Shown: piece after piece, positions 38,674-51,015 of the stretch | How positions within the stretch are numbered: position 1 is the stretch's first letter | Layout of the letters: each line of letters begins with the position of its first letter | From: Hypholoma sublateritium FD-334 SS-4 | Taxonomy: Eukaryota; Basidiomycota; Agaricomycetes; Agaricales; Strophariaceae | Direction: 5' to 3' | NCBI GenBank assembly: GCA_000827495.1 | Contig: KN817526.1 | Coordinates: 310,001 to 374,000 of the forward strand | DNA length: 64,000 nt | Made by a program: the position numbers and the translations under genes | Notes under the pieces: generated by a model | Seen by the model: the letters and a program-made list of their open reading frames with translations, nothing else | What the model was told of the DNA's origin: nothing | Databases searched by the model: none

Positions 38674-39131
38674 TTGTGGCAACGTATCTCAAGACGTTAC
38701 TACATTCAGAGTTACAAAGTCACTCAGTAGCACCCACAAAACTCACTAAAATGTCTGTTCGCAATATAACTTGGGACGCATGCAATGAGCCAAATCATAG
38801 AGTAATTAATCGGGGTCGGCATGCATAGGTATAGACTACGGGCCCAGGAAACCTTTCCGTGTCTGTCCAATCCAAGCTACTAATAAATTGGATCCATTGC
38901 AGTCGCGCAAAGGGGAAAGGAAAGATATAGCTGCAACGACGATATACGTGCTGTAAACACACAAAGCGGTATGGTAGCTGAGAACAAGGTATCGGGTCTT
39001 CTTCGACATATAAAATTATACGGAATCCTGGGAGAAAAAGAACAGGCGAGCAATTTACAATTTTGCTTAATGTCTAGGCACCTTGAGGCAGGCGAAACGC
39101 ATTTTAAGTACGCCGCCCGTCTTGCGCCCGT
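38674..39131. other. Intergenic between tRNA-Arg and ChAPs gene
   Basis: About 460 bp of near-neutral composition with no frame of note. Confidence 0.5.
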
Positions 39132-42055
39132 CTAGAAATCACACCCTTCCACGCCGAAGGTCCTCCCGTATTGCAGGTAGCTGTTAAGAATTTTGAGGAT
39201 GGGCTCTGGCAGGCCCATGCTAAGCAACGTGAAGTTGATCTTCGCGTGTCCGTGAATCTGGCCGAGCTTGAAAAACGCGCGCGCGATCTGCGTTGGATAC
39301 TGCAAGGGCCAAAACGATGTCGTCAGCGAGGTCCATGTAATGTATGTGTAGGGAAAAGGAAAAAGTACGCACCGACATCTCGGTGTAGTCCGCATATTGA
39401 TACGCTGCGACGCGGATGGCTGTCTGCACGCTGCGCTGGATGTCGCCCTCGTCTGCGTACATCTCCATTAGCTTCGCCCAGGGCTTCACGGAGTAGCGCG
39501 GGCTGTCGAGGCAGCGTTGATACGCCTCCTTTGCCTCTTCCTTGTGGTGCAGCCGCAGGCCGAGGTCACCGAGGATCTCCCATTCAAGGCCCGTCTTCCG
39601 GTACGCGACGTGCTGAGTCTTGAAGTGCGCGACCTCCGCGCGGAAGATCGTCCACACGCGCAAATCCTGGGGTCAAAGTTCCTGTCAGAATTGCGCACAC
39701 CCGCGAATTGGCCATGGATGTGACTGACCTCGTAGAGGACCATGAAGAGGTTGTCCAGCCACCTCTCGCACAGTCGCTTCGTACTGAACGAGAACGGCTC
39801 TTGCACCGGCGCCGGCGAGGCCTCGTTGATGTTCTGCTCGCCCTCGCCCGCTGCCTGAACAGGCTTTTCTAGCGCATGCACATTCACCCCGTTGGCCTGC
39901 GTGGTCCCGTTCGCCCCGTTATGTAGGATCACCTGTCCCTCCTCGTCGTCATCGTCCTGAGCGTTGTCGTCGTCAACATCCGACCCCTCGTCATCCGACG
40001 TCTCCCGTCCCTTGCCCTTATTCGTGCTCACAGCACCCGAATCCGCACCCTCGTTGTCAACCTTGGTGACCTCCGACTCCGTGTCCTTCTCGCGCAGGCT
40101 CTCTGTCGAGATCCGGATCGTAGGGATCGCCGCCGACGGCTGCACCTCGAGCTCGCCGCTCGCGGTCGCCTGGAGCGGCGGCGACGGCGGCGCCATCATG
40201 CCGCGTGTCGACGCTGCGTCATCGCTCGCAGACGCAACCGTCCCGTCCTCGTGAATCACAGCGCGCCCTGCGTCGCTCTCCTTGTTCTCCGTTCCCGGCA
40301 AGCTGCCCGCCGAGCCGAGCGCCTGCTGGATGTCGCCCTGCGCCTTCTGCATGCGGTACTCCTCTTCCATGACGAAGACGTGGCTCCGCGTCTTCAGCAG
40401 CTCGTCCCACCCGATTTGAGAGACAAGGCGTGTGAGGAGCGCGTAGGCGCGGGCCCAAGTCCCGCGGAGGCCGGGCGCAGGTAGACGTTGTAGTGCTGGT
40501 TCTGCCTGGAATTTGTGTGATTAGTTGGGCAGCTTCATGAGATACTTCTAGTGCTCACCTCGTCGTCTTCTGTTTTGTGTCGTTCAGGGAGGATATCTCC
40601 AATGGGCCGGTGGAAAGGCAGGTGAACTTTGGTTGCAGGAAGTGCGCGGTGGGCATCACGACCGTTGAATGTGAACATAGGGCATGAATTGAGTGTCAAG
40701 AGAGCCTATAAACACATAAGAAAGTTGAAGAAGGTAGAAACGAAGCAATACCTACCGAGTCGAATTGGCCGAGGTCAATGTATAAATCTGCCAGTTTCTC
40801 CCAGGTAACAAATTCACTTGGTGCGCAATTCACTGCTTGTCTGGCAAGTTTAAGTGCCCATTGCTGTTTCCCCTTGGACCGAAGGAAGTCGCATTGTACA
40901 TGCAGTAGGGTGTATGCCTGGGGCGTTTGCCGCATCGCCGCAGCAATAATTTGCACGGCCTTCACCTCCTCGTCTATAAAATATCAGAGACATTCGTCAT
41001 AAAGAAAAAGTTCAACTCACTCATGCCAATGTAACTTCTCGCCAACAAGGAAGCAACCTCGGGCTCTCTAACAGCGAGCTTTTCAAACAAATTTGCAACT
41101 TGTTGGTATCGTCCGCTATCGCCAAAGTACTTCATGATCCCGGCAGTGAGGTGATTTGAGACAATGGTAGCAACCTGGATCTCTGGGTCCGATCCGACCT
41201 GCCAGCCTTTCGGGAATAATGCTTCCGCCGCTTGAAGGAAACGCAGTTCGCCTTCTCGTGATGTGATTGGATCAAGTTTGCGGTACGCGTCGAGGAAATA
41301 CGTTGGGTCGTCTGAGTACAGTATCGAACGAAGGAGCGCAGACACGTAGGTTTCCTGCCATATCTCTGCAGTCGCTTCGTGCCTGCGGTGACAATGCGTC
41401 TGAGCATGTACAACATGCGCAGATATTCATGAGCACCACGGACCTTTCGCCACGGAGATCTATAACATATGCATTCACGCCGCCTGGAATCTTGACATCG
41501 ACGCGAATATCTACTCGCGAGAATGCATTGAAGCAGCTGGACGCGAGGTGAGGTGAGAATGCGAACACGCAGCACGCAACTCACCAGTAGCACCCGTTCT
41601 TCACCTTCCACTGCGGTGTTTTGGAGAACCAGGCTGAGTTGTCTTCGATGGCATATGTGAGCGAGTTGATGTAGGCGGCGAGCGAGGCAGATGATGATGC
41701 GTCGACGCCCGAAATGTAGTGATAGGAGCCGAACTGCACCGGTGGTCAGTCTATGCAGATACGGACATGGTCTCTCTACATACATCACGTTGACCAGAGC
41801 GCCCAGTGCTTTTCACGACGTGGCACAGATCAGGAGGGCCGAGTTCTCGAAATGACGCTGTAAAGCGCGTTAATCGTTGCGCAGCACCGCATGGCATAGG
41901 ACACGTACATAGTGATTCCGTCCGAGCCGTGAGCGATTCCGTCAGTTCCACCTGTATTGCACCGTCAATATGCGTTAGAAGCGTGTTCGCGAAGTACTCA
42001 CCTCAAATATCTCTGGGATATCCTTGAATGAAGCCTCCGCAATGCCTTGAACCAT
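39132..42055 (-). CDS. ChAPs family protein (Chs5-Arf1 binding, Bud7/Bch1-like exomer subunit)
   Basis: Ten exons (42055-42002, 41951-41784, 41733-41585, 41536-41444, 41382-41021, 40973-40756, 40705-40559, 40505-39729, 39666-39373, 39299-39132) give 809 residues. Diagnostic segments include ELGPPDLCHVVKS, GSYHYISGVDASSSASLAAY, VDVKIPGGVNAYVIDLRGE, LLRSILYSDDPTYFLDAY, TPQAYTLLHVQCDFL, FVTWEKLADLYIDLGQFD, LLTLNSCPMFTFN and a C-terminal TPR-like part (GLRLHHKEEAKEAYQRCL, WAKLMEMYADEGDI). ChAPs act at the trans-Golgi network with Arf1 as cargo adaptors for selected plasma-membrane proteins such as chitin synthase in yeast. A low-complexity Asp/Glu/Ser-rich insert of about 150 residues interrupts exon 8. 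It is divergent from the desaturase gene with 397 bp between starts. Confidence 0.95.
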
Positions 42056-42452
42056 GTTGGTAGACGCTGGGAAGGCAGTAGTTCGTCCCTAGTATTTGGG
42101 CAAAAAATGGATAATTGAATGCCGTTCCTACAAGATCGGTGGCCCGTACGCAGGTCTGATTGTCTTTGCTTCTGGAGATCCTTTTGGGTATGTGGTGGCC
42201 GTTGCGCTGAAAGTCAAGGGACGCCGAGGCCAGACTTGGCTCGCCGTCAGCTTACATAATATCGGCCAGTGTCGACGGCAAACGCGCTTGTAATCGTTTG
42301 ATTTTTCACGTCTTCAACTACCATCTAATTTATGGGCCGACAGTTCTACTGAATTATACCCTAAACTGATACCCAGCCTTTTGTTCCCGAGAAAACTTTC
42401 TATCTAATGTCGATAAGTGTGTGCTGGATACCATGGCAGAAGCTTTCTGTTG

Positions 42453-43903
42453 ATGCATATTTCTCCAGATTTCAGCCTCTTTGGGGGTGCCGACTCGCTG
42501 ACAGAAGGACGCGGCGGGAATGAAAGATCTCCGAGACGGGTCTTCTCTGCCAACGAGGGGAAAGAACCCAACTTCTATGCATACACTGCCCCACCGCAGG
42601 ACCCAAATGATTTTCTATGGTTGATGACGGAGGAGCCGCATCGGACGCGAAGGATGGCTATAATGAAAGCACACCCTGAGGTGCGCTCGATTGCGTTCTC
42701 CAAAGCAATGTCAACTGATGCGTAAATTTCTTAGGTCACAAAGCTCATGGGGTTCGAGCCTAAAACCAAATACGTCGTGCTATTTGTTGTGGCTCTCCAA
42801 ATTTTATGCGCTGTCCTTCTTCGACATCACTCACCCATGTCGCCGGCCTTTATCCTAACAGCGTACATAATCGGTGGAACTGCCAACCATAATCTATTTC
42901 TTGCTATCCATGAGATAACACACAATCTTGCGTTCAAAAGCATTGCCCTCAACAAGTCGCTCGCCATATTCGCAAATTTACCAATTGGCATCCCCTATTC
43001 CGCAGCATTTAAGGTATATTTTCTGAAGCCCTCGACCTTTTGATGGCTTTCACTAACAATGTATTACCAGGGATATCACATTGAACATCATAAGTTTCAA
43101 GGCCAAGATGGAATTGATACCGACCTACCGACAAGGCTTGAGCTGCTGGTACTGAATAACGTCCTCGGAAAGGTATTTTTTGCGTGCGTTATTCCCTGCT
43201 CTTTCCCCTATAATATTTTACCCATCAATATTCCTCTCAGCACATTCCAGATTCTCTTCTACGCACTGCGCCCCACGTTCGTGCGCTCACAGCGCTTCAC
43301 TCTCTGGCACCTCGTCAATGTCCTCGTGCAGGTCGCGTTCGACTGCGCCCTGGTGTCCGCGCTTGGGGCGCGTCCCCTCATCTATCTCATTATGAGCAGC
43401 TTCTTCGCCGGGAGCTTACACCCATGTGCAGGCCACTTCATCGCGGAGCATTACCTATGGGATGGCCTCGAGCAGGAGACATACAGCTACTACGGCCCGC
43501 TGAACGTCCTCGCTTACAACGTACGTGATTTCGGCTGTGCCAATCTCGCGTCGCGCCGCTTATCACTGGTGCTTCTTAGGTCGGCTACCACAACGAACAC
43601 CACGACTTCCCTTCGGTGCCGTGGACGCGCCTCCCCGCGCTGCGCGCGCTCGCGCCCGAGTTCTACGATAATATTCCTTCTCACCCATCGTGGCCTATGG
43701 TCATTGTTAATTTTATCCGCGACAAGGAGGTCGGCATGTTCGCCCGTGCGAAGCGCATAGGCAAGGGACGCCAGGCTCCCGTTTATGGGCTCGATAAGGG
43801 CGTCGTTGGGGTGGTGGCCGATAATGGCAATGGGGAGGTACATATAGAAGAGGAGAGTGACGCGGCGGGATTCGACGAGACGGAGTCGGACAAATGCCAG
43901 TAG
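42453..43903 (+). CDS. DES1: Sphingolipid (dihydroceramide) delta-4 desaturase
   Basis: Five exons, 42453-42680, 42735-43013, 43071-43183, 43241-43520 and 43580-43903, give 407 residues. The three histidine boxes are present and correctly spaced: HEITH (135-139), HIEHH (172-176) and HNEHH (304-308), together with family motifs FLWLMTEEPHRTRR, FANLPIGIPYSAAFK, FATFQILFYALRP and AEHYLWDGLEQETYSYYGPLN. Hydrophobic segments flank the boxes as expected for an ER di-iron membrane desaturase. The enzyme introduces the 4,5-trans double bond into the ceramide sphingoid base, giving the precursor of fungal glucosylceramides. The C-terminus is extended by a ~50-residue acidic tail. The first ~50 residues before the conserved part are variable, so the start is the least certain point. 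Confidence 0.95.
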
Positions 43904-46900
43904 ATGGCCCTTGACGGGCTCTTATTTGTGAGTCGTGGCGCCGTTTTCCATCACGGGCTCTGCCTCGAGTTTTCAATTCTAACATGCCTGATCATGTAGA
44001 TCTATTTGCTATTCTCTGTGGTGTACTTATGGTATACTCACAAAATGGACATCTTATAATGTTGGACAATGCTCTTGACGCACACAACTGTCGTAGAAAT
44101 TTGATTTGAGTACGTAAAACACTATTTTTCCGTGCTGATAGAACCGTTCGCGCTACTAATGGTACCGGCCAACGGTGAGCGTTCTGGACCGGACGGCGTC
44201 GCAGCCTTCTATTAGTACGCGGGAAGGCCGCCCCCCGATAAGCATCACGCTGCCTACATGCTGGATACATGCAAGAGCTAACTCTACAACTGGGGGATCA
44301 TTCGGCGATGTATCTAGTCCAGTCTTTTCTTTGCGTCTGTGGATCGCCGCCTGCCTAACTGCACTCGGGCGGATGTCACTCCCGTACGCGCCTTGTCCAA
44401 CCTCACTTATTTCCACATTACTCGCCTGCGTGCGATATGGATACACACTCTGGGAATGGCTTAAATCGGACATGGTTACAGAAAAGCAAAGGGAACTTCC
44501 CCGCTGCAGAAGCCGATCGAACAGGTGTTGCTTATACAGAGGACGGCCACTTCGACGTTCACCCAGCGTGGCAGAAACACCATGCCAGAGAGCTTCAAAA
44601 CAAAATGCGGTGTGATCTACAAGTAAGAGACCAAAATGGCATAGGAATAGAGCCAGAGCCACACCTTAACAGGCAGATTTCGCATGCTCATCCTTCGCTG
44701 GCCATTCGTAGAAGAGGTTTCATTAGCCATTTCTTTGTCTAACCCCGAATGGAAATTATGCGGCACCCTTGCTGTAGTCTTCTGGGTGGTGAACTGGTGC
44801 GACCTTCATGAGACGGTCAGGGTCCGCGTGTAAAATCAGGTGTAGAACAGCTTTGTTGACTTTAAAGTTGATTGAAATGCCACGATCAATAAGGCGAGGT
44901 AAGTTAAAGAATGAAGAAGTCGAATGTGGACAACACACCTTGTCAATGCACACCTCTAAGAACGGTCGGTTAAAACGAGGTCAGAACATGTAATTGCACT
45001 GCATTGCATTGCATTGCTGAGCCAGACATCCGGGAAAAGAAGGCAACTATTAACAGAGTCCTGATCCTTGCAGCCTCGTCTTTTGAGCCTCAGGGAAGTC
45101 TGCTATTATTAATTAGCCCTGGACTCCCCAGACCCCGCACACGAGGATAATGAAGAACTTTAATTCCCCGTACTTCCTTGCACGATCTATTCGTCAATGG
45201 AAATGCAATATCTCGTTTCAGTGCATTCAAGATTGCTAGCTTCAGTCAAGCTTCAGTTTAGCTTCAGCCCGATCCTACGCGAGTGCTATGCAGATGTTTT
45301 ATCACTTCTTTCCCACCTTTCAGCGTGCAGAGTCTGCTGACATCAAACGTGCACTCGACATTAGGTATTACGCCAGCTCGAGGCAGCTCGGATTGCTGCA
45401 GTCACGGTTTTGCTTGCCAGTGGCCTGGGAAACACCCCACAAGAATTTGCTGCGGTCATTATTCAGACGACATGTGCCCTCGAAGCATGTGCACCAACGG
45501 ACGTGCGGAGGCTTCGTGCGTCGCAGTACCTTGTTCGATGGACGAAGTGAATTAGAAGTCACAGAAGTGGGGACGGTAGAGTCATATTTGGGCGCCAGAG
45601 CCCAGGTAATATAATTGGTCTTATTCCACTGCCTGACAGCGATATATTTAGCTGTGCTCGCCTTCTCCAGATATCGCGAATACAACGACTGCCTTGAAGA
45701 TACGAGGTAACGACATACTTGCAGAATCATGTCAGAGAAGCAGATATATTAGCACACTCCGAGTGTCTCGCGGAGATGCTGTTATGTCCTTGAGTTCCAT
45801 TAGGTTTGTTGGGGAACCTATTTTTGTGCAGCATGTTAGTGTTACCACGGACCACACAGCAGTACCCCAGCATCCTTCGAGACTTGATCACGAAGGAGCA
45901 CCTTGAGGGGGCTTAATCTGTTTGGGCCAGTCACGGGGACCCAAGAAAAGATTGTCCGTGAGTTGCGCTCGCGAAGCTAAGAGAGCCAGATATCTCATTC
46001 GCGGAGCGACCAGCGCGATGCCGCTAAAAGACATCCCATGCTTGGGACACATTGAATAGCATGTCACAAGGATTGTCCGAGCAGTATTTCCCGAGACAGA
46101 TGAATAGATATTCGGCTTATGAATCACAAAGGCGGTCCACCAAATAGAATATATACGGTCCGTGCGTCCCAAGTTCTCGATATTCGGGCTTAGTCCATGG
46201 GCGTAGGCTCCGGAGGTGTACCCCGAGATGAATGAGAAGGAGCGAGACTTTATCAATGAAGCGATCGTCAGTGATGACACGTACATATACATGGGCAATG
46301 AAGGCGTTATGACGTCCTTCGAATAACCAGTCAGGCCGGTAAGGAGCTCATGACCTGGTTCGCAGCAGTTGCCGAGAGGTAGCGCAGGTGGCCGGAGAAT
46401 TTGCGAGGCTCCGGAGAAGAGGCATCTTCATAAGTGTGGTCCAGCACCGCGAAGCCTCGAAATTTAGATCCTCTGTGCGAAATTAAAATGGAAGATACGT
46501 GAGATCGATTGTCGTGCGCCGCCAAAGCAGTACGCGTACGCTTCAATGCAGACCTGTGATGAGACCAGCCAAGAGATCAAGGGCATTCAAGTGGGGCTGG
46601 TCATCATCGGCTTGCAGGTGAATTGCTCGATATTTTTGTAGCTTTTTTTGCTTTTTATGCTCCCAAAGCTTAATATCTATGATGGTGTAATGATAGTAAG
46701 GCCAAGGTAATTCAAGGTTACTAAGATAAATGAGCATACCACATTGACAAGCTAGACAGTAGTACGTACTAGGATCGAGCAGCCAAGGTGTATTGATTTA
46801 GAATTGATTATAATCATCCTACAATGTACTGCATTTAGCGCAGTCCAAAATATCAAACGCTGAAAAAAACCAGCGTGACGCGAGACGGCTTGCAGGTGGT

Positions 46901-47829
46901 GGCCTAAATTTGTCGCAAATGAATTGCTTATGTTTGAGGAGGGCTTGAAGCCAAGGAAGTCGAAGCAAGCCTTGAGCAAGGTAGGGTCCATCATTACGTG
47001 CAACTGTGCAGCCGCGGAAGTTGGCGGCCGTTTGACAGGTGTGGGTGTTTTTGCTTGATTCCGATGTAACAAGTAAATACAAATAAATACGGCGGTGGCA
47101 TACGGCGACGCCGCGGAGTCGAACTTGGCGGTCGTTCGCATTCAGCCGTCGGTCGAGGCGGCCGATTCTATAGGATTCTATGTATTCAAGTGTATTCAGT
47201 CCTGCTCAATCTTATCACAAATCAATTAAATGTGCTAGATAGGATGATAAGCAGTTTCAAAAAGCAGCTTCGTCTATTTTATATCGATTATGTTACAGCA
47301 AGTGATAGCTAGTGCGTGCGAAACGCTTCCGCTTATTATTATTCCCGGAATAATAGGGTGCGGTGCTGGGCTTCTTACGTACCGCCGGCGATGGCACACG
47401 TATGTAAGGCAAAATGTGGGGTCCATAAATCGCGGCACAGATAAGAGATGCTACGAAAAACTCAAAAGGCAGCTGATATTCTGCTGAGCCAACACGTTCT
47501 CGCTATTGCAAACGAGAGTTTCGGCGGCCATGGTTTTGCGACATGTATCTGCGAACCTGCGCCCGGCGTCGGATATGGTACTTTCCCAAACGGGAGTATC
47601 AAGCCAAGTTTCGTGATGAGAGAAATATATTGGGAGCAATGCCAAAGAAATGCTGTTGTTCCAAACTCGCTCTTTCAAGTGCGTCGCAGTAGTCGAATAT
47701 GTGACGATCGAACAGCAATCGTCACTACTTATGTCTCGCGTAGGTGCAACAAACCTTGCCCTCCAATGGCAGGCAAATGGCCGGATTGAGGCTAGGCACC
47801 GCGGTATAATTAGATTGAACAGCGCGGCA
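43904..47829. other. Gene-poor region, left part
   Basis: No supported gene. Frames of 100-168 codons overlap on both strands at 44,156-44,742; the plus-strand frame ending at 44,742 has the more protein-like composition but no domain. Plus-strand segments between 45,290 and 46,330 look protein-like but are broken by stops and frameshifts, suggesting gene remains. A short (GCATT)n tract lies near 45,000. Nothing is recognised at 46,550-47,829. Confidence 0.45.
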
Positions 47830-49069
47830 CTTGCCGTGCACAGATCCTATACAACCGCCCGACGGTGCGGCGAGGAGATGGCTGCGCGTGGAGTCTGAAA
47901 AACCGCCGCTGCGTCCTGCGCAGGACGTCCGTCCAGACCGTGCCCCGCGGAGAATCCAGCCACGCGCAGCTGTCGCGGGCGCGGCAGCAATCGCGCGGCA
48001 GCGTGCCAGCGGCGCGGTATACATACATACGCAGATCTGCAGCGCACGGCGCCCGGCGCTGGGGTGATCAATGCGCCCAGGTCATGCGGGCAGCAACAGT
48101 TCGCAGGCCCGGAATAGGCGGCGGCCTGCACGCGCTCGCCGCGCCACCATAGCGTAATCAGCGCTCGCCATGGCAAATCCGCGCACGGGGCCCCCACGCG
48201 CGCACGGGCATGCGTGCTGGCACCCCCCCACCGACCTCGCCCGAACGGCGATTCCGCGCGCAAATCTGCGCCGCTTCGTCCAGATAGGCAGCCGCCCCGA
48301 TCGCGGCTATATCGAGCGCCCACCCCACCGGGCCCCCGGCGGTCTGGCGTGGACGGGTGTGGACAGCGCAGTCGCCCGGGCAGGCAAACCAGCGGCAGGC
48401 CGACCCGTTTGCATGGTGCCCGTTTTGTGGGGATGCGGAGCCACCGTGTTCGCCTGCCCCAGTGTGACAGGGTTTCTCCGTGCGACGGGCCTGCGCTGGC
48501 GGCACTGGGCTGGGGTCGAGGCTGGGCCAGCTGCGGGGCGTAGTACGGCTCTCCAGGTGTGCCTTTCGTTTTCTGAGGTGGCGGCTGACCTGCGGGGTGT
48601 TCGAACAGCGCAACGGTGGTCGCCACGGTGGGTCGTGCATACAAGATGCAGGCCGTCCCAGCTTTCAGTCGACGAGAACCTGGGCAGTCATACACCCGGA
48701 ATTCCATTACTACCTGCACGGTCCAACACACCGCCGGTTCCTCGTCGCTGTCAAACGGAAGGCATACGCCCGAATTACAGCCGCAGTCCTTTGGTTCTGG
48801 GGTGCGTTTCGTGCACCGCAGTGGTCCACCGTCCCAGGTCCGACTGCACGCCACCGCCGACCCCCATCCACCCCCCGATTCTGCATCGGTTTCAGAGGTA
48901 GAATATCACCATCCACGCCCATATTATGCGCCCTTCCACGAAGACTACACGGGCGTAGCGCAGCCTGTGCAGTGGGCACTGCTCGCGTGATGGGAATCTG
49001 CTGCCCAACGCCCACCTTGTTTCACGCATGCAAACACAATGTTGGCTCGACACACCAGGAGGAGACGAA
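47830..49069. other. GC-rich island without supported gene
   Basis: Long frames open on both strands (up to 335 codons on the minus strand), but products are Arg/Ala/Pro/Gly rich, mutually overlapping and free of domains. I treat them as compositional artefacts. Confidence 0.6.
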
Positions 49070-49395
49070 CTGCCCACTTCCCAGTACGCCCCCTTGTGTG
49101 CTCGGCCATGTACGACCCAACTATTATGGGTGCTGCACTCATGTAATATGTACCGCCATGTACACTGGCACCTCCCAATGAATGCCCATTTTGTGTCTAT
49201 CTTCTCTGCGTGTTAGTCCAGCTTCATACATTCACCCATTCAGCTGCCCACTTCTCAGTACGCTGCCATGTACGTATGGCCCGACGGCGGGCGCTGCACT
49301 TGATATGTAGGGCCATGTACACCCCCAAATAAATGCCCATTTCACGTCGATATTCCCTGTGTGTCAGTCCCGCATCATACATTCATCCGTTCACT
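49070..49395. repeat. Tandem duplication of about 174 bp
   Basis: CTGCCCACTTCCCAGTACGC at 49,070 recurs as CTGCCCACTTCTCAGTACGC at 49,244. Later markers follow in both copies: GCCATGTACACT/GCCATGTACACC, AATGCCCATTT and TCATACATTCA. No coding frame is conserved. Confidence 0.8.
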
Positions 49396-50230
49396 GGGCA
49401 CGCGCCCCGCCGTGAGCAGTTCGCCAACGCCCTATTACGTCCCGCGTGCGTGTCGTCCCACGCGCCGTCTAATAGTAATACTATGGCGCGCTCCAGCGCG
49501 CATCATCGCACGTGCGTGTCAGCAGGCGTCCAGTTTCACAGGCGCGGCGAGCGCTCGCCGCGCCGCCCCTTCGCGGACATGCGCGCGCGTCGCGCCGTGT
49601 GGCGGACAGCGGGCTGAATGTGCGGCTCGCCGCTGCGTTCCGCAGCGCCGTGCAGGACCGCACTTGGGACCACACTTATACTTAGAAAGGACGTCCTCGC
49701 GCTATTTTTGGCGAATTAATTACTGGGGTGCGTATCGACCATAGCCTGGTCATCTGTGAAGCGGGCTCGGCGGCGCATGTGAATAGGGTACGTAGATCTG
49801 GCGGTGCGCTCGGATTGGTTTTATTAAATTATTTCAAGCACGCCAAATTCCTTTGTAGTGAACCCGCTCATGTGTCTAAACGACCCTGGCGTACGCATCA
49901 CCGGCGCGCTGCGGCGTGCTTAGCCGAGAGCGTCGCGCCGCCTGAGCAGGTACGCGCGGCCAGTGCGAATCGCACATGCATGCCAGCATGAGCACGCTTC
50001 CATAGGCGCGGCGCGGGCTCGCCGCGCAGCCCACTTCCCCGACGCGCCGCGCTCACGGGCGAGCACGTCAGCGTCGCCGTCCGCCCGCGCCGTCCGCTCT
50101 GCTGCTGCCTGCATTCCTGTGTCGATGGAAAAAGCCGAATGCGCTCACTGTCCGCCGGTATTCGGCTATGCGCCTCGCGGGCGTGTCGCTCGTGCGGGGC
50201 AGCGCTTTGGCACCGCTCTATGGGGCACCA
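49396..50230. repeat. GC-rich island with a diverged internal duplication
   Basis: A segment at about 49,505-49,570 (GCACGTGCGTGTCAGCAGGC, then CACAGGCGCGGCGAG) resembles one at about 49,970-50,030 (GCACATGCATGCCAGCATGA, then CATAGGCGCGGCGCG). Copies are about 465 bp apart and heavily diverged. No supported gene. Confidence 0.5.
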
Positions 50231-50269
50231 AACGTTGCATATTTCTAGTTTACTGTTTTATTAATATCG

Positions 50270-51015
50270 TAAAGCTACATTTTGAAGTCCCTCGCTTGCC
50301 TTGGTCGACGAGAATCAAAGTAAGTCAAGGCTGTTCTATTTTGCTCTATTTATAGAGTACCACGCATGCGCAACGGAGCAGAACACTATTTTTTCCAATA
50401 ACATATTCGGGTAAGTACAGCTTAACTCCCGAGGAATAAAATTCAGCTGTAATCTTATACAAACCATTGCATCGACCGGCTTTTTTCACCTAGGGACTAA
50501 CATCCATAGTTTGGAATTGGATAGTTTGCCAGTGCAAGGCTATATATGGCGCGGACAGTTCTATCTATCGTAATAATACAGCCTGGGACGACGCAGAGAC
50601 AAATGAGCGACGGAAGAGGGGGCTCGGGTGTTTCTAGTGCTTTTGCGCGCGGGAGGTGATTTACTGTGTGATCAATATTGTAAAAATACCTTTTTTTTGT
50701 CAAGTCCCTTAGCTAGCCTTGGTCGACAAGAAACAAAGTAGATCAAGTCTGTTCTATTTTGCTTATACCTCTGCGGCCGTGTGTGTGGACTGGGTCATTA
50801 CACGGAGGGCTATTCGCTAACATTTCTTTGACATGATGCAGGATTTCATGCCTAGCACAGTCCGTGATATAAACTTGTGTGATTTCATAAAATGAATAAT
50901 TCCCGTGAAGCGGTCACTCAGCGGTACGTCGAGCAGAACGCGATTTTTTCCAACAAAATAGTCGGGTACAGCTTCATTCCCAGGGAATAGATTTCAGGTG
51001 TAATTTTATACAACA
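50270..51015. repeat. Diverged direct repeat
   Basis: CTTGCCTTGGTCGACGAGAA at about 50,293 recurs as CTAGCCTTGGTCGACAAGAA at about 50,712, each followed by CAAAGTA and CTGTTCTATTTTGCT. Further on, TTTTTTCCAATAACATATTC at about 50,389 recurs as TTTTTTCCAACAAAATAGTC at about 50,944, each followed by GGGTA, ACAGCTT and a GTAAT.TTATACAA segment. Spacing differs (about 420 and 555 bp), so the second copy carries extra sequence. Confidence 0.75.

Noticed and set aside
47847..48854. 335-codon minus-strand frame
   Set aside because: Lies in a GC island where equally long plus-strand frames overlap it; composition is low in acidic residues and no domain is visible.
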